A DNA stretch of 64,000 nucleotides from Streptomyces rhizosphaerihabitans (GCF_025399795.1 NZ_JAODTZ010000038.1:31650-95649), one strand, 5' to 3'; shown: positions 1-9,306, numbered from the stretch's first letter. Program-made: numbers and translations. The notes: generated by a model from the sequence alone, not told the origin.

Positions 1-290
1 TCGGATCCGGGACGCCAGGACGTGGCGGCGGCTCTGGCCCTGTTCGGCGCCAAGGTCTTGTCGGCCGTGGCCTTCAAGACGGGCTCACTGCGGCTGGTCT
101 TCGACAACGGACTGCATCTCACCTGCCCGGCAGACCCCTCGTTCGAAACCTGGCAGGTGACGGGCCCGGGGGCTGGCGGTTTGTGTCGACGCCGAGGAGT
201 GAGCTTACGGTGCGGTCGGCCGACACCGGGTCGAACGCCAGGAGCGGAGAAGGCATGCCGCCGACCTGGCGCACCGCTTCGGCCTCCTGA
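1..290 (+). pseudogene. DUF6188 family protein, 3' end, frameshifted
   Basis: The window opens inside a gene whose reading frame matches the C-terminal half of the DUF6188 family of small actinobacterial proteins: an ALALFGAKV segment, then GSLRLVFDNG, then an FETWQVTGPG ending. The family normally continues GPGGW followed by a short tail. Here a run of five G at 168-172 leaves the frame one base short. Restoring one G gives GPGGWRFVSTP and an open frame to the TGA at 288-290. The defect is either a real frameshift or a homopolymer sequencing error. The function of the family is unknown, and the start lies outside the window. Confidence 0.6.
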
Positions 291-300
291 CGACCGCGAC

Positions 301-327
301 GCGCGCGGAAGGGCCCCTTCCGCGCGC
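301..327. terminator. Perfect 13-bp inverted repeat, probable terminator
   Basis: The arms GCGCGCGGAAGGG (301-313) and its exact complement (315-327) are separated by one base. The hairpin lies 10 bases after the DUF6188 stop and 31 bases before the MFS start. That fits a T-run-less actinomycete terminator, though an operator for the MFS gene is not excluded. Confidence 0.6.
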
Positions 328-358
328 GTTGGGCGGGGTGACTGCTTAGCGTGACCCC

Positions 359-1861
359 ATGACCACTGTCCAAGACCGGCCCGCCCCCGACACCCGGCGG
401 TGGAAGGCGCTCGCCGTCTGTCTGACGGCGGGCTTCATCTCGCTGCTCGACACCTCGATCGTGAACGTGGCGCTGCCCTCGATGGAGCACGGGCTGGCCG
501 CCTCGGAGGCCGCCCAGTCCTGGGTGGTCTCCGGGTACGCCCTGACCTTCGGGCTGGTGCTCGTCCCGGCCGGCCGACTGGGCGACATGCGCGGGCGACG
601 CCAGGCCTTCCTGCTGGGGCTGGCCCTGTTCACGCTGGCCTCGGGGGCGTGCGGCCTCGCTCCCAGTGCCTCCTGGCTGGTGCTGTTCCGCCTGGTCCAG
701 GGCACAGCGGCGGGCATGGTCGCCCCGCAGACCTCGGGGCTGATCCAGCAGATGTTCCAAGGCGCCGAGCGGGCCAAGGCCTTCGGTCTGCTCGGCAGTG
801 TCATCGGGATCTCGACGGCGGCAGGCCCGCTGGCGGGCGGTCTGCTGATCGACGCCGTAGGCACCGATGACGGCTGGCGCTGGGTGTTCTTCGTCAACCT
901 GCCCATCGGGGTCGCCGCGTTCGCCGCAGGACTGCGGCTGCTGCCCCGATTCCCGGCGGCGACGGGCAAGCGGGAGAAGTTCGACCCGTTCGGTGTGCTG
1001 CTCCTCGGCGCCGCCGTGCTCGCGCTCATGCTGCCGCTGGTGCAGATGCAGCAGTGGACCGGGCGGCTGAAGTGGGCCATGCTGCCGGTGGCCGCGCTGC
1101 TGCTGGCCGCGTTCTGGGCGTGGGAGCGGCGCCAAGGACGGCACGGGCAGGCTCCGCTGGTCGATCTGAACCTGTTCTCCCTGCGCTCCTTCACGCTCGG
1201 CTCCCTGATCAGCCTGACCTACTTCGCGGGCTTCACCACGGTCTTCTTCGTCTACTCCCTGTTCCTGCAGAACACGGCCGGATACAGCGCGCTGGCAGCC
1301 GGTGTCTCGGTGCTGCCCTTCGCGGCCGCCTCCGCGGTCGGCGCCGCCATCGGGGGCCGGCTCGTGATGCGCCACGGCCGCAAGCTGGTCGTCTTCGGTC
1401 TCTTCGCGGTGGTGGTCGGGCTGCTCGGGGTGATCGTGGCGGTCCAGCTGGTACCCCTGCAGAGTGTCGGGTGGGCCACGGCCCTGCCCATGGTCATCGC
1501 CGGGATCGGCTCGGGCCTCACGGTCTCCCCCAACACGACGCTCACACTCACCCGCGTCCCCGTTCTCCGTGCCGGCGCGGCGGGCGGGGTGCTGCAGACG
1601 GGGCAGCGCATCGGCTCGGCGGCCGGTATCGCCGTGGTGGGCGCGGTGTACTTCGCGCATCAGGCCGACCACGGTCGCTCCGTCACAGCCATTCAGCTCG
1701 GACTGCTCACCGCCGTCGGCATGAGCCTGATCGCACTGCTTCTGGCCGTCGCGGACCTACGGGTACGCCAAGCACACCCCGAGCCGGAGCGGGCCGTGGA
1801 AACCCCCCGGCGTGGTTTCGAGGAGGGGGACGCCGAGGAAATGGTCCGGCGCGGCGGCTGA
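359..1861 (+). CDS. DHA2-type MFS drug/proton antiporter
   Basis: A 500-residue integral membrane protein of the EmrB/QacA (DHA2, 14-TM) family, expected to export drugs or metabolites with proton antiport. Visible features are the first helix motif LDTSIVNVALPSM near residue 30, the loop motif GRLGDMRGRR near 75, the motif-C-like GPLAGG run after helix 5, and many hydrophobic stretches up to residue 470. The length equals the family norm. The start ATG follows a hairpin. No cognate regulator gene is adjacent, so the substrate cannot be inferred. Confidence 0.9.
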   Translation: MTTVQDRPAPDTRRWKALAVCLTAGFISLLDTSIVNVALPSMEHGLAASEAAQSWVVSGYALTFGLVLVPAGRLGDMRGRRQAFLLGLALFTLASGACGLAPSASWLVLFRLVQGTAAGMVAPQTSGLIQQMFQGAERAKAFGLLGSVIGISTAAGPLAGGLLIDAVGTDDGWRWVFFVNLPIGVAAFAAGLRLLPRFPAATGKREKFDPFGVLLLGAAVLALMLPLVQMQQWTGRLKWAMLPVAALLLAAFWAWERRQGRHGQAPLVDLNLFSLRSFTLGSLISLTYFAGFTTVFFVYSLFLQNTAGYSALAAGVSVLPFAAASAVGAAIGGRLVMRHGRKLVVFGLFAVVVGLLGVIVAVQLVPLQSVGWATALPMVIAGIGSGLTVSPNTTLTLTRVPVLRAGAAGGVLQTGQRIGSAAGIAVVGAVYFAHQADHGRSVTAIQLGLLTAVGMSLIALLLAVADLRVRQAHPEPERAVETPRRGFEEGDAEEMVRRGG

Positions 1862-2135
1862 GGGGCACGGCCTCCGTCACGGCTCCCCCGCTCTGACTCG
1901 TCAGGCGAGTTCACCGGCCCAATCGGTGCGCCTCAGGCGGGAACTTCCGCCGTGCTTCTGGACCTGCACAGCGATCTTGTGCCCGATGCCGAGTGGACTC
2001 ACATCGCCCGGAACCACATTTCGTCGGTTCGCCGATCTTCGGCCAGGTCCTGGATGCCGCCCGCCGATACTCGGGTCCTGAGTATCGGCAGCGAGGAAGG
2101 AGCCCATGGGGCGGCATCCTGCCAAGACCTGAGGA

Positions 2136-2987
2136 TCAGAAGCGGCTCGTCACCCGCGCGGCGTTCTTGGCGATGCTCGCGACGATCTGGTCATGGAGCG
2201 GCACAGGCAGGTCGTGGCCCATCGCATCGAGCGGCAGGTAGGTCGAGTCGGCGAGCGCGGCGTGGGTGGCCTCGCCGCCGGCGATTTTGATCAGCGGATC
2301 TTCGCCACCGTGGATCACCAGCGCGGGGAGCCTCAACTGCTGAAGGCGTTTCGTGCGGTCAGGCGCGATCAAGGCCGCAGTCACCTGGCGTGTTCCGCCC
2401 TCGGGATGCTGCGCGCGGTCGTATGCCTGCGTCGCCAGCGCGAGGCGGCGCTCGCTCTCGCTGTCCGCGTAGGTCTTCGAGCCGATCGTGGCGTACAGGC
2501 CGGCGATCTGCTTGATCGCGTCCTCGCGACCGGGTGGCAGCGGTTTGGTCAGCTCCTCCAGCACATTGCCGTCGGCCATGCCGATGCTGATGTGCGGCGT
2601 GCTCATGATCGAGCACAGGCTGAGCACGCGCGCCGTGTGCTCGATCGCGAGCAGCTGGGCGATCATCCCGCCCATCGAGGCGCCGACGACGTGCGCCTGC
2701 TCGATGCCGAGATGGTCGAGCAGCTCGACCGTGTCACGCGCCAGCGCCCTCAGGTAGTACTGGCTCGGTGTGCTCTTCCATTCCGTGAGACCGCTGTCGC
2801 GGTTGTCGGGACGAATCACCCGGTAGCCCCGCTCGACGAGCGCGTCGACGATCTCCTGCGGCCAGTGGATCAGCTGCGAGCTGAGTCCCATGATCAGCAG
2901 CAGCGGCTCCCCCTCCGAGTTCCCCTCGTCGCGAAAACACATCTTCACCGTCGTCAACTCCGCGAACTGATCGCGCTTGTCGCTCAT
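2136..2987 (-). CDS. Alpha/beta-fold hydrolase
   Basis: A 283-residue cytoplasmic hydrolase of the alpha/beta fold. The oxyanion region (LLLIMGLSSQLIHW) and nucleophile elbow GASMGG are visible. A late Asp in HGGEDPLI and the His in AMGHDLP complete a plausible Ser-Asp-His triad. The ATG at 2987 is chosen over longer starts because GGAGAGG sits six bases upstream and family similarity begins just after it. The sequence resembles non-specific esterase or haloperoxidase-like members; the substrate is unknown. It is transcribed toward the MFS gene, so the two are convergent. Confidence 0.88.
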   Translation of the reverse strand: MSDKRDQFAELTTVKMCFRDEGNSEGEPLLLIMGLSSQLIHWPQEIVDALVERGYRVIRPDNRDSGLTEWKSTPSQYYLRALARDTVELLDHLGIEQAHVVGASMGGMIAQLLAIEHTARVLSLCSIMSTPHISIGMADGNVLEELTKPLPPGREDAIKQIAGLYATIGSKTYADSESERRLALATQAYDRAQHPEGGTRQVTAALIAPDRTKRLQQLRLPALVIHGGEDPLIKIAGGEATHAALADSTYLPLDAMGHDLPVPLHDQIVASIAKNAARVTSRF

Positions 2988-3615
2988 GGCATCCTCTCCG
3001 GCAGTTGAGTCCCCCTGCCGTCCAACAACGCCGGCTCGACGCGCGGTGAGAGCTCCGCAACGCCAGGCCCGGCGTCGTACTGGAAAGCAGATTGGGGCGG
3101 GCCCGACGGCCCGTCCACAGAACAACGAGCCGACGATCAAGGAGACACGCCCTGGCCCCAGGCATATGCCGGAACATAAAAGCCCTGCTCAGGACCGATA
3201 GAGGGTTTTATCCGTCCTCGCTGACGTCCTTCCGGGCCTCGCGGCTCGGGTCGTGCAGCTCCCGCAGGCCGGGGCCGGCGGTCGGGTGAAGGCGCCGGCA
3301 TTCGACGAGCCATCGCCTACCTGAGCCGAGAGCACGGCTTGTCAGACTCAGAGGCATCTGAAGGCGGGCTGATGCTGGTGACTGAGGCGTCCCTCAAATC
3401 GCCGGGATGCTTCGCCATCCGACGACAGTGCTGCCGCGCCTCCTCCATACCGCCACCGTCCGGCATGAGTCTTCCGGCGACAACAAGAGCGGCCCAGTAG
3501 GCGGACGGGCTGCCGTCGGGACAACGGCACCAACAGTCTCAGCCTCAGCCGGGGAACACCGTCCCTGCCCATGCCGTCACCGTACGCACTTCAGCACTGA
3601 ATCCACACCCTCGGT
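2988..3615. other. Intergenic stretch without a recognisable gene
   Basis: About 630 bases between the hydrolase start and the YciI remnant. The open frames here lack start signals and family motifs. The first part must hold the hydrolase promoter. Confidence 0.5.
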
Positions 3616-4092
3616 TCATGACGGTCGGCCGCCGAACTGCCAGTTGTGGACCTCGATGTCGGCGTACCGGTCCGGGGTCAGGACAGCGCGTGCCGTGTCC
3701 GGGTCCGGTGCCCGGACCAGTGCCTCCGTACCCAGCCAGACGGCGCGGTCGTCGGACAGCAGCGGCCCGTATGCGATCAGCTCGTCCTGGTCGGGCGGCA
3801 CCGTGAGGTCAGCGGCCTGCCCCGTGCCGAGGCCGAGCACCAGGTACCGGTTGCCCCCGGTCCGGCCGCCGGGGAAATCCCACATGGTGCGTCCCAGCGT
3901 GTTGCGCCACCGGCGCAGCAGCACGTCCCGGTACACACTGGCCTGATAGCCGGGCTCGTCGAAGGCGAACGCGCGGGCGGAGGCGGGATCTGGCAGGTCA
4001 ACGATGTGCACGCTGCCGGTGGGCGTGTCGCCGTCGTCGGTGAGGGTCGGGCCCAGGCGATCATCTCCTTCGCGTACCGGTCCATCAGGACC
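3616..4092 (-). pseudogene. YciI-like protein, truncated by IS insertion and frameshifted
   Basis: The frame opening at 4011 (GTG, VHIVDLPDPASARAFAF) carries the second half of a YCII-related ferredoxin-like domain followed by a C-terminal extension ending NWQFGGRPS. Upstream, the frame reading MDRYAKEMIAW plainly belongs to the same protein, but one G is missing in the TGGGCCCG stretch near 4054. Before that, the N-terminal strand and catalytic His region are absent: a TAG lies at the edge of the IS200/IS605 element. The gene is therefore interrupted twice and is probably dead. Confidence 0.65.
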
Positions 4093-4239
4093 TAGCGAGG
4101 GGACCCGCGCCTTCAGGCGTGGGGGGAATCGCTTCTCGGTGCTGCTTTGACCTCAGTTTTGTCCATGGATCTGTCCTGTCGGCCTCGGGGTGCCGATATC
4201 GGCGGACACTAGACACATGCCGTGCATATATTGGTGATT

Positions 4240-4692
4240 ATGGCCGTGCCTCGGAAGGTTCGCCGATATTCCGGCGGTGTGTACGACTTGGGTCTGCATG
4301 TCGTGTGGTGCCCGAAGTACCGCCGTCGGGTCCTTGGCGGCCGGGTCGCGGTCCGGCTGCGTGAGTTGATCGAAGCGAAGGCGGTGGAGAGGGGCTGGGA
4401 GATCATCGCCCTGGAGGTGATGCCCGACCACGTCCACGTTTTCGTCAAGCACGGGCCGAAGGCCTCCGCGTCCTACGTTGCGAACCAGTTCAAGGGCTTC
4501 ACTTCCCGCGTCCTGCGCGAGGAGTTTCCGCATCTGAAGTCGCAGATGCCCACCCTGTGGTCGTCGTCGTTCTTCGTTGCCTCGGTCGGCGCGGTCAGCG
4601 CGGACACGGTCGAGCAGTACATCAACACCCAGTGGGAACGCCCCTGGACCAACAAGCGGAAGAATGAGGAGGACCGTGCACCGTGCGTATAA
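4240..4692 (+). CDS. tnpA: IS200/IS605 TnpA, Y1 HUH transposase
   Basis: A 150-residue Y1 transposase that cuts and rejoins single-stranded DNA at the subterminal hairpins. The HUH metal site is visible as DHVHVFV near residue 75, and the nucleophilic Tyr is in TVEQYINTQW near residue 133. ATG 4240 (MAVPRKVRRYSGG) is preferred; an in-frame GTG at 4222 would add six residues. Its 3' end overlaps tnpB by 17 bases, which suggests translational coupling. The protein looks complete, so the element may be active. Confidence 0.9.
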   Translation: MAVPRKVRRYSGGVYDLGLHVVWCPKYRRRVLGGRVAVRLRELIEAKAVERGWEIIALEVMPDHVHVFVKHGPKASASYVANQFKGFTSRVLREEFPHLKSQMPTLWSSSFFVASVGAVSADTVEQYINTQWERPWTNKRKNEEDRAPCV

Positions 4693-5887
4693 GTTCCTCC
4701 TCCGTCCCACTGTGCGCCAGGAGCAGGCGCTGGGCGAGATGCTGCGGGATCACTGCTCGCTCTACAACGGGGCGCTGCAGGAACGCCAGGACGCCTATCG
4801 GCATGTCTCGAAGACCTCGGTGAAGTACGGCGACCAGTCGGCCCAGCTCAAGGACATCCGGGCGTTCGACCCCGAGCGTCAGGGACGCTGGTCGTTCTCC
4901 TCCCAACAAGCCACGCTGCGCCGTCTGGACAAGGCGATGCAGGCGTTCTTCCGCCGGGTCAAGGCCGGCGAGAAGCCGGGTTACCCCCGCTTCCGGGGCG
5001 TGAACTGGTTCGACACCGTTCAGTTCCCGAAGGACGGTGACGGGTGCCGCTGGGATTCCACCCCCCACGACCCGGTCACCCGGGTACGCCTCCAGGGCGT
5101 GGGCCACGTCCGCGTGCACCAGCACCGGACGGTCAAGGGCCGGGTCAGGACAGTCGGCGTGAAGCGTGAGGGCCGGCAGTGGTACGTCGTCCTGGCCTGC
5201 GACGAGGTCCCCGCCGAGCCGCTGCCCGCGACGGGCGCGGTGACCGGCATCGACATGGGCGTCGCCCACTTCCTGACCACGTCCCAGGGTGAGCACATCG
5301 CCAACCCCCGCCACGGCAAGCGTAACGCCGCAGCCCTGGCCAACGCCCAGCGCGCCCTCAAGGCGTTCCCACGAAGGAAGCGGGACAACCGGTCGGCCAA
5401 GCACCGCCGGGCCGTGGAGAAAGTCGCCCAACTGCACCGCAAGGTCAAGCGGCAGCGCGCCGACCACGCCCACAAGACCGCCCTCACGATGGTCCACACC
5501 TACGACGTGATCGCGCACGAACGCCTGCGCATCGCGAACATGGTCCGCGCCCCCAAGGCCAGGCCCGACCCCGGCGCCCCCTGCGCCTTCCTGCCCAACG
5601 GCACGGCGGCCAAGGCCGGGCTGAACAAGAGCATCCACGACGCGGGTTGGGGGGTGTTCCTGGGCATCCTCGCGCACAAGGCTGAAAGCGCCGGTCGCAT
5701 GCTGGTTCCCGTGGACCCCCGCAACACCTCCCGCACCTGCCCCCCATGCGGGCACGTGTCCAGCGAGAACCGCGCCACACAGGAGAAGTTCGAGTGCGTG
5801 AAGTGCGGCCACACCGCCAACGCCGACACGGTCGGCGCACTCAACGTCGCTGTCAGGGCCGGGCTGGTCCTTCCCGACGTGGCCTAG
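4676..5887 (+). CDS. tnpB: TnpB, RNA-guided transposon-associated nuclease
   Basis: A 403-residue TnpB, ancestor family of Cas12. The RuvC-like active site is intact: Asp in GIDMGVAHF, Glu in IAHERLRIANM, and Asp in TANADTVGALN. A four-Cys zinc ribbon lies between the last two (CPPCGH, then CVKCGH). The N-terminal OrfB domain begins HRAYKFLLRP. GTG 4676 is chosen because AGGAGGA precedes it; ATG 4664 is an alternative. TnpB is known to use an RNA from the element's right end to cut DNA and favour element retention. A decayed relative lies at 56.5 kb. Confidence 0.9.
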   Translation: MHRAYKFLLRPTVRQEQALGEMLRDHCSLYNGALQERQDAYRHVSKTSVKYGDQSAQLKDIRAFDPERQGRWSFSSQQATLRRLDKAMQAFFRRVKAGEKPGYPRFRGVNWFDTVQFPKDGDGCRWDSTPHDPVTRVRLQGVGHVRVHQHRTVKGRVRTVGVKREGRQWYVVLACDEVPAEPLPATGAVTGIDMGVAHFLTTSQGEHIANPRHGKRNAAALANAQRALKAFPRRKRDNRSAKHRRAVEKVAQLHRKVKRQRADHAHKTALTMVHTYDVIAHERLRIANMVRAPKARPDPGAPCAFLPNGTAAKAGLNKSIHDAGWGVFLGILAHKAESAGRMLVPVDPRNTSRTCPPCGHVSSENRATQEKFECVKCGHTANADTVGALNVAVRAGLVLPDVA

Positions 5888-5935
5888 CCACCGACAGGAG
5901 AAGCCCCCCGAGCTTATCCGGGAGGAGGAGTCACG

Positions 5936-6324
5936 CCCGCAGTCTTTACCACCACGCACGGCGAAAGCGCGACCGACTTATGACCGATCGGCCAGCAGCG
6001 ACAAGCCTCCGACCTGCAAACGGTTCCAGAAATGGGCGCTCACCCGAGGCGTCCGTCCGGCGAACCTGGCGCAGCACTCGCGTGGCGCGAAGGCCTCCGG
6101 GAGAATGCGGCGCGCTCGGCGTTCGGGCTTGCCGACAAGGGGAAGAACATCTGGTTCCGCGGCTGCATCCGTAGGCCGAGGGGGCATCCGCCTGGGCCGA
6201 CGACGCGTACCCGTACGCGCCGCGCCATCACTTCGGAGAGACGCTTTCCAGTTCCCCCGGACGGCAAAAGGCAAAGGCAAGGAGAGCTCTCTCTCCTTGC
6301 CACTCTCAACATATAGCGCGCTGG
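5936..6324. other. Intergenic, no gene seen
   Basis: The sequence between the IS right end and the rph control region shows no reading frame with family features. A purine-rich stretch near 6262-6300 (aaggcaaaggcaaggag) is notable but unassigned. Confidence 0.4.
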
Positions 6325-6343
6325 GGGGCTTGCCGCAAGACCC
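6325..6343 (+). promoter_or_regulatory. Rifamycin-associated element (RAE)-like inverted repeat
   Basis: GGGGCTTGCCGCAAGACCC is a 19-base near-palindrome. It differs at two positions from the rifamycin-associated element described upstream of rifamycin-responsive actinomycete genes (GGGGCTTGCGGCAAGGCCC, from memory). It lies 349 bases upstream of the rph start, on the same strand and with no gene between, so rifamycin-inducible expression of rph is the natural reading. Confidence 0.8.
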
Positions 6344-6691
6344 GGGTCACGGCGCAGAATCGTCGGCCGATGCCACAAACTGCGGAAAAGGCGGCACGAC
6401 GTGCACGTGTTGTTGTCGACATGTGGGGTCGACGTATGGAGTCGACGTGTGGGGGGGGGAACGTGGTGACGTCGAACCAGTCGTGGGAACCGGCAGTGCA
6501 GTTGCGGGTGCTCGGCGCGGAGGTACGGGGTGCGTGCCGCCCGACCGGGCGGAGCGGCCGGCCGACTCGTCGAAGGTAAGGCAACCGGGGATGAGGACAT
6601 GCTCGACAAGAAGTTCGACGGAGTCGGAGGCGCCGGTGATTCGATCGGCCACCGCAGTGCAAGGGAGCACGGCCGTATCGGAGGTATCGGA

Positions 6692-9289
6692 ATGATCGAG
6701 CAGTACGTATTGGATCTTCAAGAGGTCGACGAGCTTCAGGTCGCGGCCGTCGGTGGAAAGGGCGCTCACCTGGGCGGTCTGTCGCGGATCGAGGGCATCC
6801 GCGTGCCGGGTGGCTTTTGCGTGACGACGGACGCCTTCCGTCGGATCATGGCGGAAGCGCCGTCGATCGACGATCGGCTCGACCGGTTGTCGCGCTTGAA
6901 CCCGGACGACCGGGAGGGGATCCGTACGCTCAGCGCGCAGATTCGTTCGGCCGTCGAAGAGGTTTCCATCCCGGGCGATCTCGCGGCGGCGATCACCAGC
7001 GGACTCGCCCGACTCGGCGAGCAAGCCGCCTACGCCGTCCGATCCAGCGCGACGGCAGAGGACCTGCCGACGGCCTCCTTCGCCGGCCAGCAGGACACGT
7101 ACCTGAACGTCGTGGGGCCGACGGCGATCCTCCGGCACGTCAGCCGGTGCTGGGCCTCGCTGTTCACCGAGCGGGCCGTGACCTACCGCCAGCGGAACGG
7201 CATCGACCACCGCACGGTCCACATGGCCGTGGTCGTGCAGCAGATGGTCTTCCCGCATGCGGCCGGCATCCTGTTCACGGCCGACCCCGTCACGGGCAAC
7301 CGGAAGGTCGCCACCGTGGACGCCGGCTTCGGCCTCGGCGAGGCTCTGGTCTCCGGCCTGGTGAACCCGGACGTCTTCAAGGTGCGGCACGGCGAAGTCG
7401 TCGCCAAGGCGATCGCCGCCAAACAGCGTGCCGTTCACGCCCTTCCGGCCGGCGGTACGCAGGAAGTGGCGATCGACTCGCAGCGGCAGGAGCAGCCGGC
7501 GCTGACGGATGCGCAGGTCGTGCGGCTCGTGCAGCTCGGCCGGCGGATCGAAGCACACTTCGGCCGCCCTCAGGACATCGAATGGTGCCTGGCCGATGAC
7601 GGCTTCCAGATCGTTCAGAGCCGGCCGATCACGACGCTGTTCCCCATCCCCGAGGCCGATGACCAGGAGAATCACGTCTACGTCTCCGTGGGGCATCAGC
7701 AGATGATGACCGACCCCATGAAGCCCCTGGGGTTCTCCATGTGGCAGCTGACGGCCATGGTGCCGATGCACGAGGCCGGCGGGAGGCTGTTCGTCGACGT
7801 CACCCGGCGCCTGGCCTCGCCCGCGAGCCGCGCCGCCCTCCTGGACATCATGGGGAGAGGCGATCCGCTGGTCAGGGACGCTCTGGAGACCGTCCTGGAC
7901 CGCGACGACTTCGTCCCCTCGCTCCCGGACGCGGGCCGCGGCGGGCCGCCGGTCGGCGGCGCGTCCGCCCCGATCGAGACCGATCCGGCCATCGTCACCG
8001 AGCTGATCGAGCGCACCCGGGTATCCCTCGCCGCCTTGGAGCGCGGCATCCGGACGAAGAGCGGACCGGCGCTGTTCGACTTCCTGCTGGAGGCCTTCGA
8101 GGAGCACAAGCGAGTCCTCAGTGATCCGCTGAGCGTGCAGGCGATCATGGCGGGGATGGAGGCCACGTGGTGGCTCAACGACAAGCTGGAGGAGTGGCTG
8201 GGCGAGAAGAACGCGGCTGACACGCTCACGCTGTCCGCCCCCGACAACATCACCTCGGAGATGGGACTGGCGCTGCTCGACGTCGCGGACGTGATCCGCC
8301 CGCAGCCGGAGGTGGTGGCGTTCCTGCAGGGCGTCGAGGACGAGGACTTCCTGGACGAGCTGGCGAAGCTCACGGGCGGGACCGAAGCGCGCGACGCCAT
8401 CGAGACCTACCTCGACCGGTACGGCATGCGCTGCGTCGGCGAGATCGACATCACGAGGCCACGTTGGCGCGAACGCCCCGCCACACTCGTGCCCGTGATC
8501 CTCGACAACGTCAGGAACTTCGAGCCGGGCGCCGCCGGGCGGCGCTTCGAGCAAGGGCGGCAGAAGTCGCTGAAGAAGGAAGAGGACGTGCTGTCACGGC
8601 TGAGGACCCTGCCTGACGGGGACCGGAAAGCCGACGAGGCCGAGCGAATGATCGACCGGGTCAGAACCTTCATCGGGTACCGGGAATACCCGAAGTACGG
8701 CATCGTCAGCCGCTACTTCGTCTACAAGCAGGCCCTGCTGGAGGAGGCCGAGCGCCTCGTGCAGGCCGACGTGCTTCCTGAGAGGGAGGACATCTTCTAC
8801 CTCACGTTCCAGGAACTCCACGACGTCGTGCGCTCGCACCAGGTGGATGACCAGCTCGTCCAGCAGCGCAAGGAGGCGTTCGGGTCGCACCACGCGCTCA
8901 CACCGCCCCGGGTCCTCACGTCGGATGGCGAGGCTGTCACCGGGGCGTACCGGCGCGACGGCGTGCCGGCCGGCGCCCTGATCGGCCTACCGGTTTCCGC
9001 CGGGACCATCGAGGGGAGGGCCCGCGTCATCCTTGACATGGCGGAGGCCGATCTCGAAGCGGGCGACATCCTGGTCACGACCTTTACGGACCCCAGCTGG
9101 TCGCCGCTGTTCGTCGGAGTCGCGGGTCTGGTGACGGAGGTGGGCGGCCTGATGACCCATGGCGCGGTGATCGCCCGGGAGTACGGCTTGCCGGCCGTCG
9201 TGGGGGTGGAGCAGGCCACCCGGCTGATCCGGGACGGGCAGCGGATCCGCGTGCACGGAACGGACGGGTACGTCGAGATCCTGCCTTGA
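6692..9289 (+). CDS. rph: Rifamycin-inactivating phosphotransferase
   Basis: An 865-residue dikinase that transfers the beta-phosphate of ATP to the C21 hydroxyl of rifamycins, giving resistance. It has the three-part layout of the family. The N-terminal ATP-grasp domain (VGGKGAHLGGL at about 22-32, RSSATAEDL near 117) runs to about 315. A helical rifamycin-binding region spans about 330-750. The C-terminal swivelling domain has the phospho-carrier His in MTHGAVIARE (about His823). PEP synthase is related, but this length and domain order are those of Rph. ATG 6692 follows GGAGG; the frame is open further upstream without a good start. An RAE-like site lies upstream. Confidence 0.93.
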   Translation: MIEQYVLDLQEVDELQVAAVGGKGAHLGGLSRIEGIRVPGGFCVTTDAFRRIMAEAPSIDDRLDRLSRLNPDDREGIRTLSAQIRSAVEEVSIPGDLAAAITSGLARLGEQAAYAVRSSATAEDLPTASFAGQQDTYLNVVGPTAILRHVSRCWASLFTERAVTYRQRNGIDHRTVHMAVVVQQMVFPHAAGILFTADPVTGNRKVATVDAGFGLGEALVSGLVNPDVFKVRHGEVVAKAIAAKQRAVHALPAGGTQEVAIDSQRQEQPALTDAQVVRLVQLGRRIEAHFGRPQDIEWCLADDGFQIVQSRPITTLFPIPEADDQENHVYVSVGHQQMMTDPMKPLGFSMWQLTAMVPMHEAGGRLFVDVTRRLASPASRAALLDIMGRGDPLVRDALETVLDRDDFVPSLPDAGRGGPPVGGASAPIETDPAIVTELIERTRVSLAALERGIRTKSGPALFDFLLEAFEEHKRVLSDPLSVQAIMAGMEATWWLNDKLEEWLGEKNAADTLTLSAPDNITSEMGLALLDVADVIRPQPEVVAFLQGVEDEDFLDELAKLTGGTEARDAIETYLDRYGMRCVGEIDITRPRWRERPATLVPVILDNVRNFEPGAAGRRFEQGRQKSLKKEEDVLSRLRTLPDGDRKADEAERMIDRVRTFIGYREYPKYGIVSRYFVYKQALLEEAERLVQADVLPEREDIFYLTFQELHDVVRSHQVDDQLVQQRKEAFGSHHALTPPRVLTSDGEAVTGAYRRDGVPAGALIGLPVSAGTIEGRARVILDMAEADLEAGDILVTTFTDPSWSPLFVGVAGLVTEVGGLMTHGAVIAREYGLPAVVGVEQATRLIRDGQRIRVHGTDGYVEILP

Positions 9290-9297
9290 CCGGCCGC

Positions 9298-9306
9298 ACC
9301 GAGGCC
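9298..9306 (+). repeat. 9-bp target-site duplication, left copy (ACCGAGGCC)
   Basis: ACCGAGGCC abuts the left inverted repeat of the full IS copy. The identical nonamer abuts the right end of the deleted IS copy at 12902-12910. ISAs1-family elements make 8-10 bp duplications. Confidence 0.75.

Larger units (their letters stand above)
4091..5935 (+). mobile_element. IS200/IS605-family insertion sequence (tnpA + tnpB)
   Basis: The element has overlapping tnpA and tnpB genes between subterminal hairpins, as expected for the single-strand peel-and-paste IS200/IS605 family. The left hairpin lies near 4106-4124 (CCGCGCC, loop TTCA, GGCGTGG). The right one lies near 5902-5922, followed by GGAGGAGTCAC. 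No terminal inverted repeats or target duplication are expected. The exact ends are estimates. The left edge cuts the YciI gene. The right end region overlapping the tnpB 3' end is where the TnpB guide (omega/reRNA) would be made. Confidence 0.8.

Noticed and set aside
119..1672. 517-codon minus-strand open frame over the MFS gene
   Set aside because: High-GC shadow: low-complexity Arg/Gly/Gln composition, no family motif, and the plus frame is a clear MFS transporter.
3407..3946. 179-codon plus-strand frame at 3.4-3.9 kb
   Set aside because: It overlaps the YciI remnant on the other strand and shows no motif; Ser/Arg-rich shadow composition.
6347..8554. 735-codon minus-strand frame antisense to rph
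   Set aside because: Shadow of the rph codon bias; no start signal and a composition typical of antisense frames.
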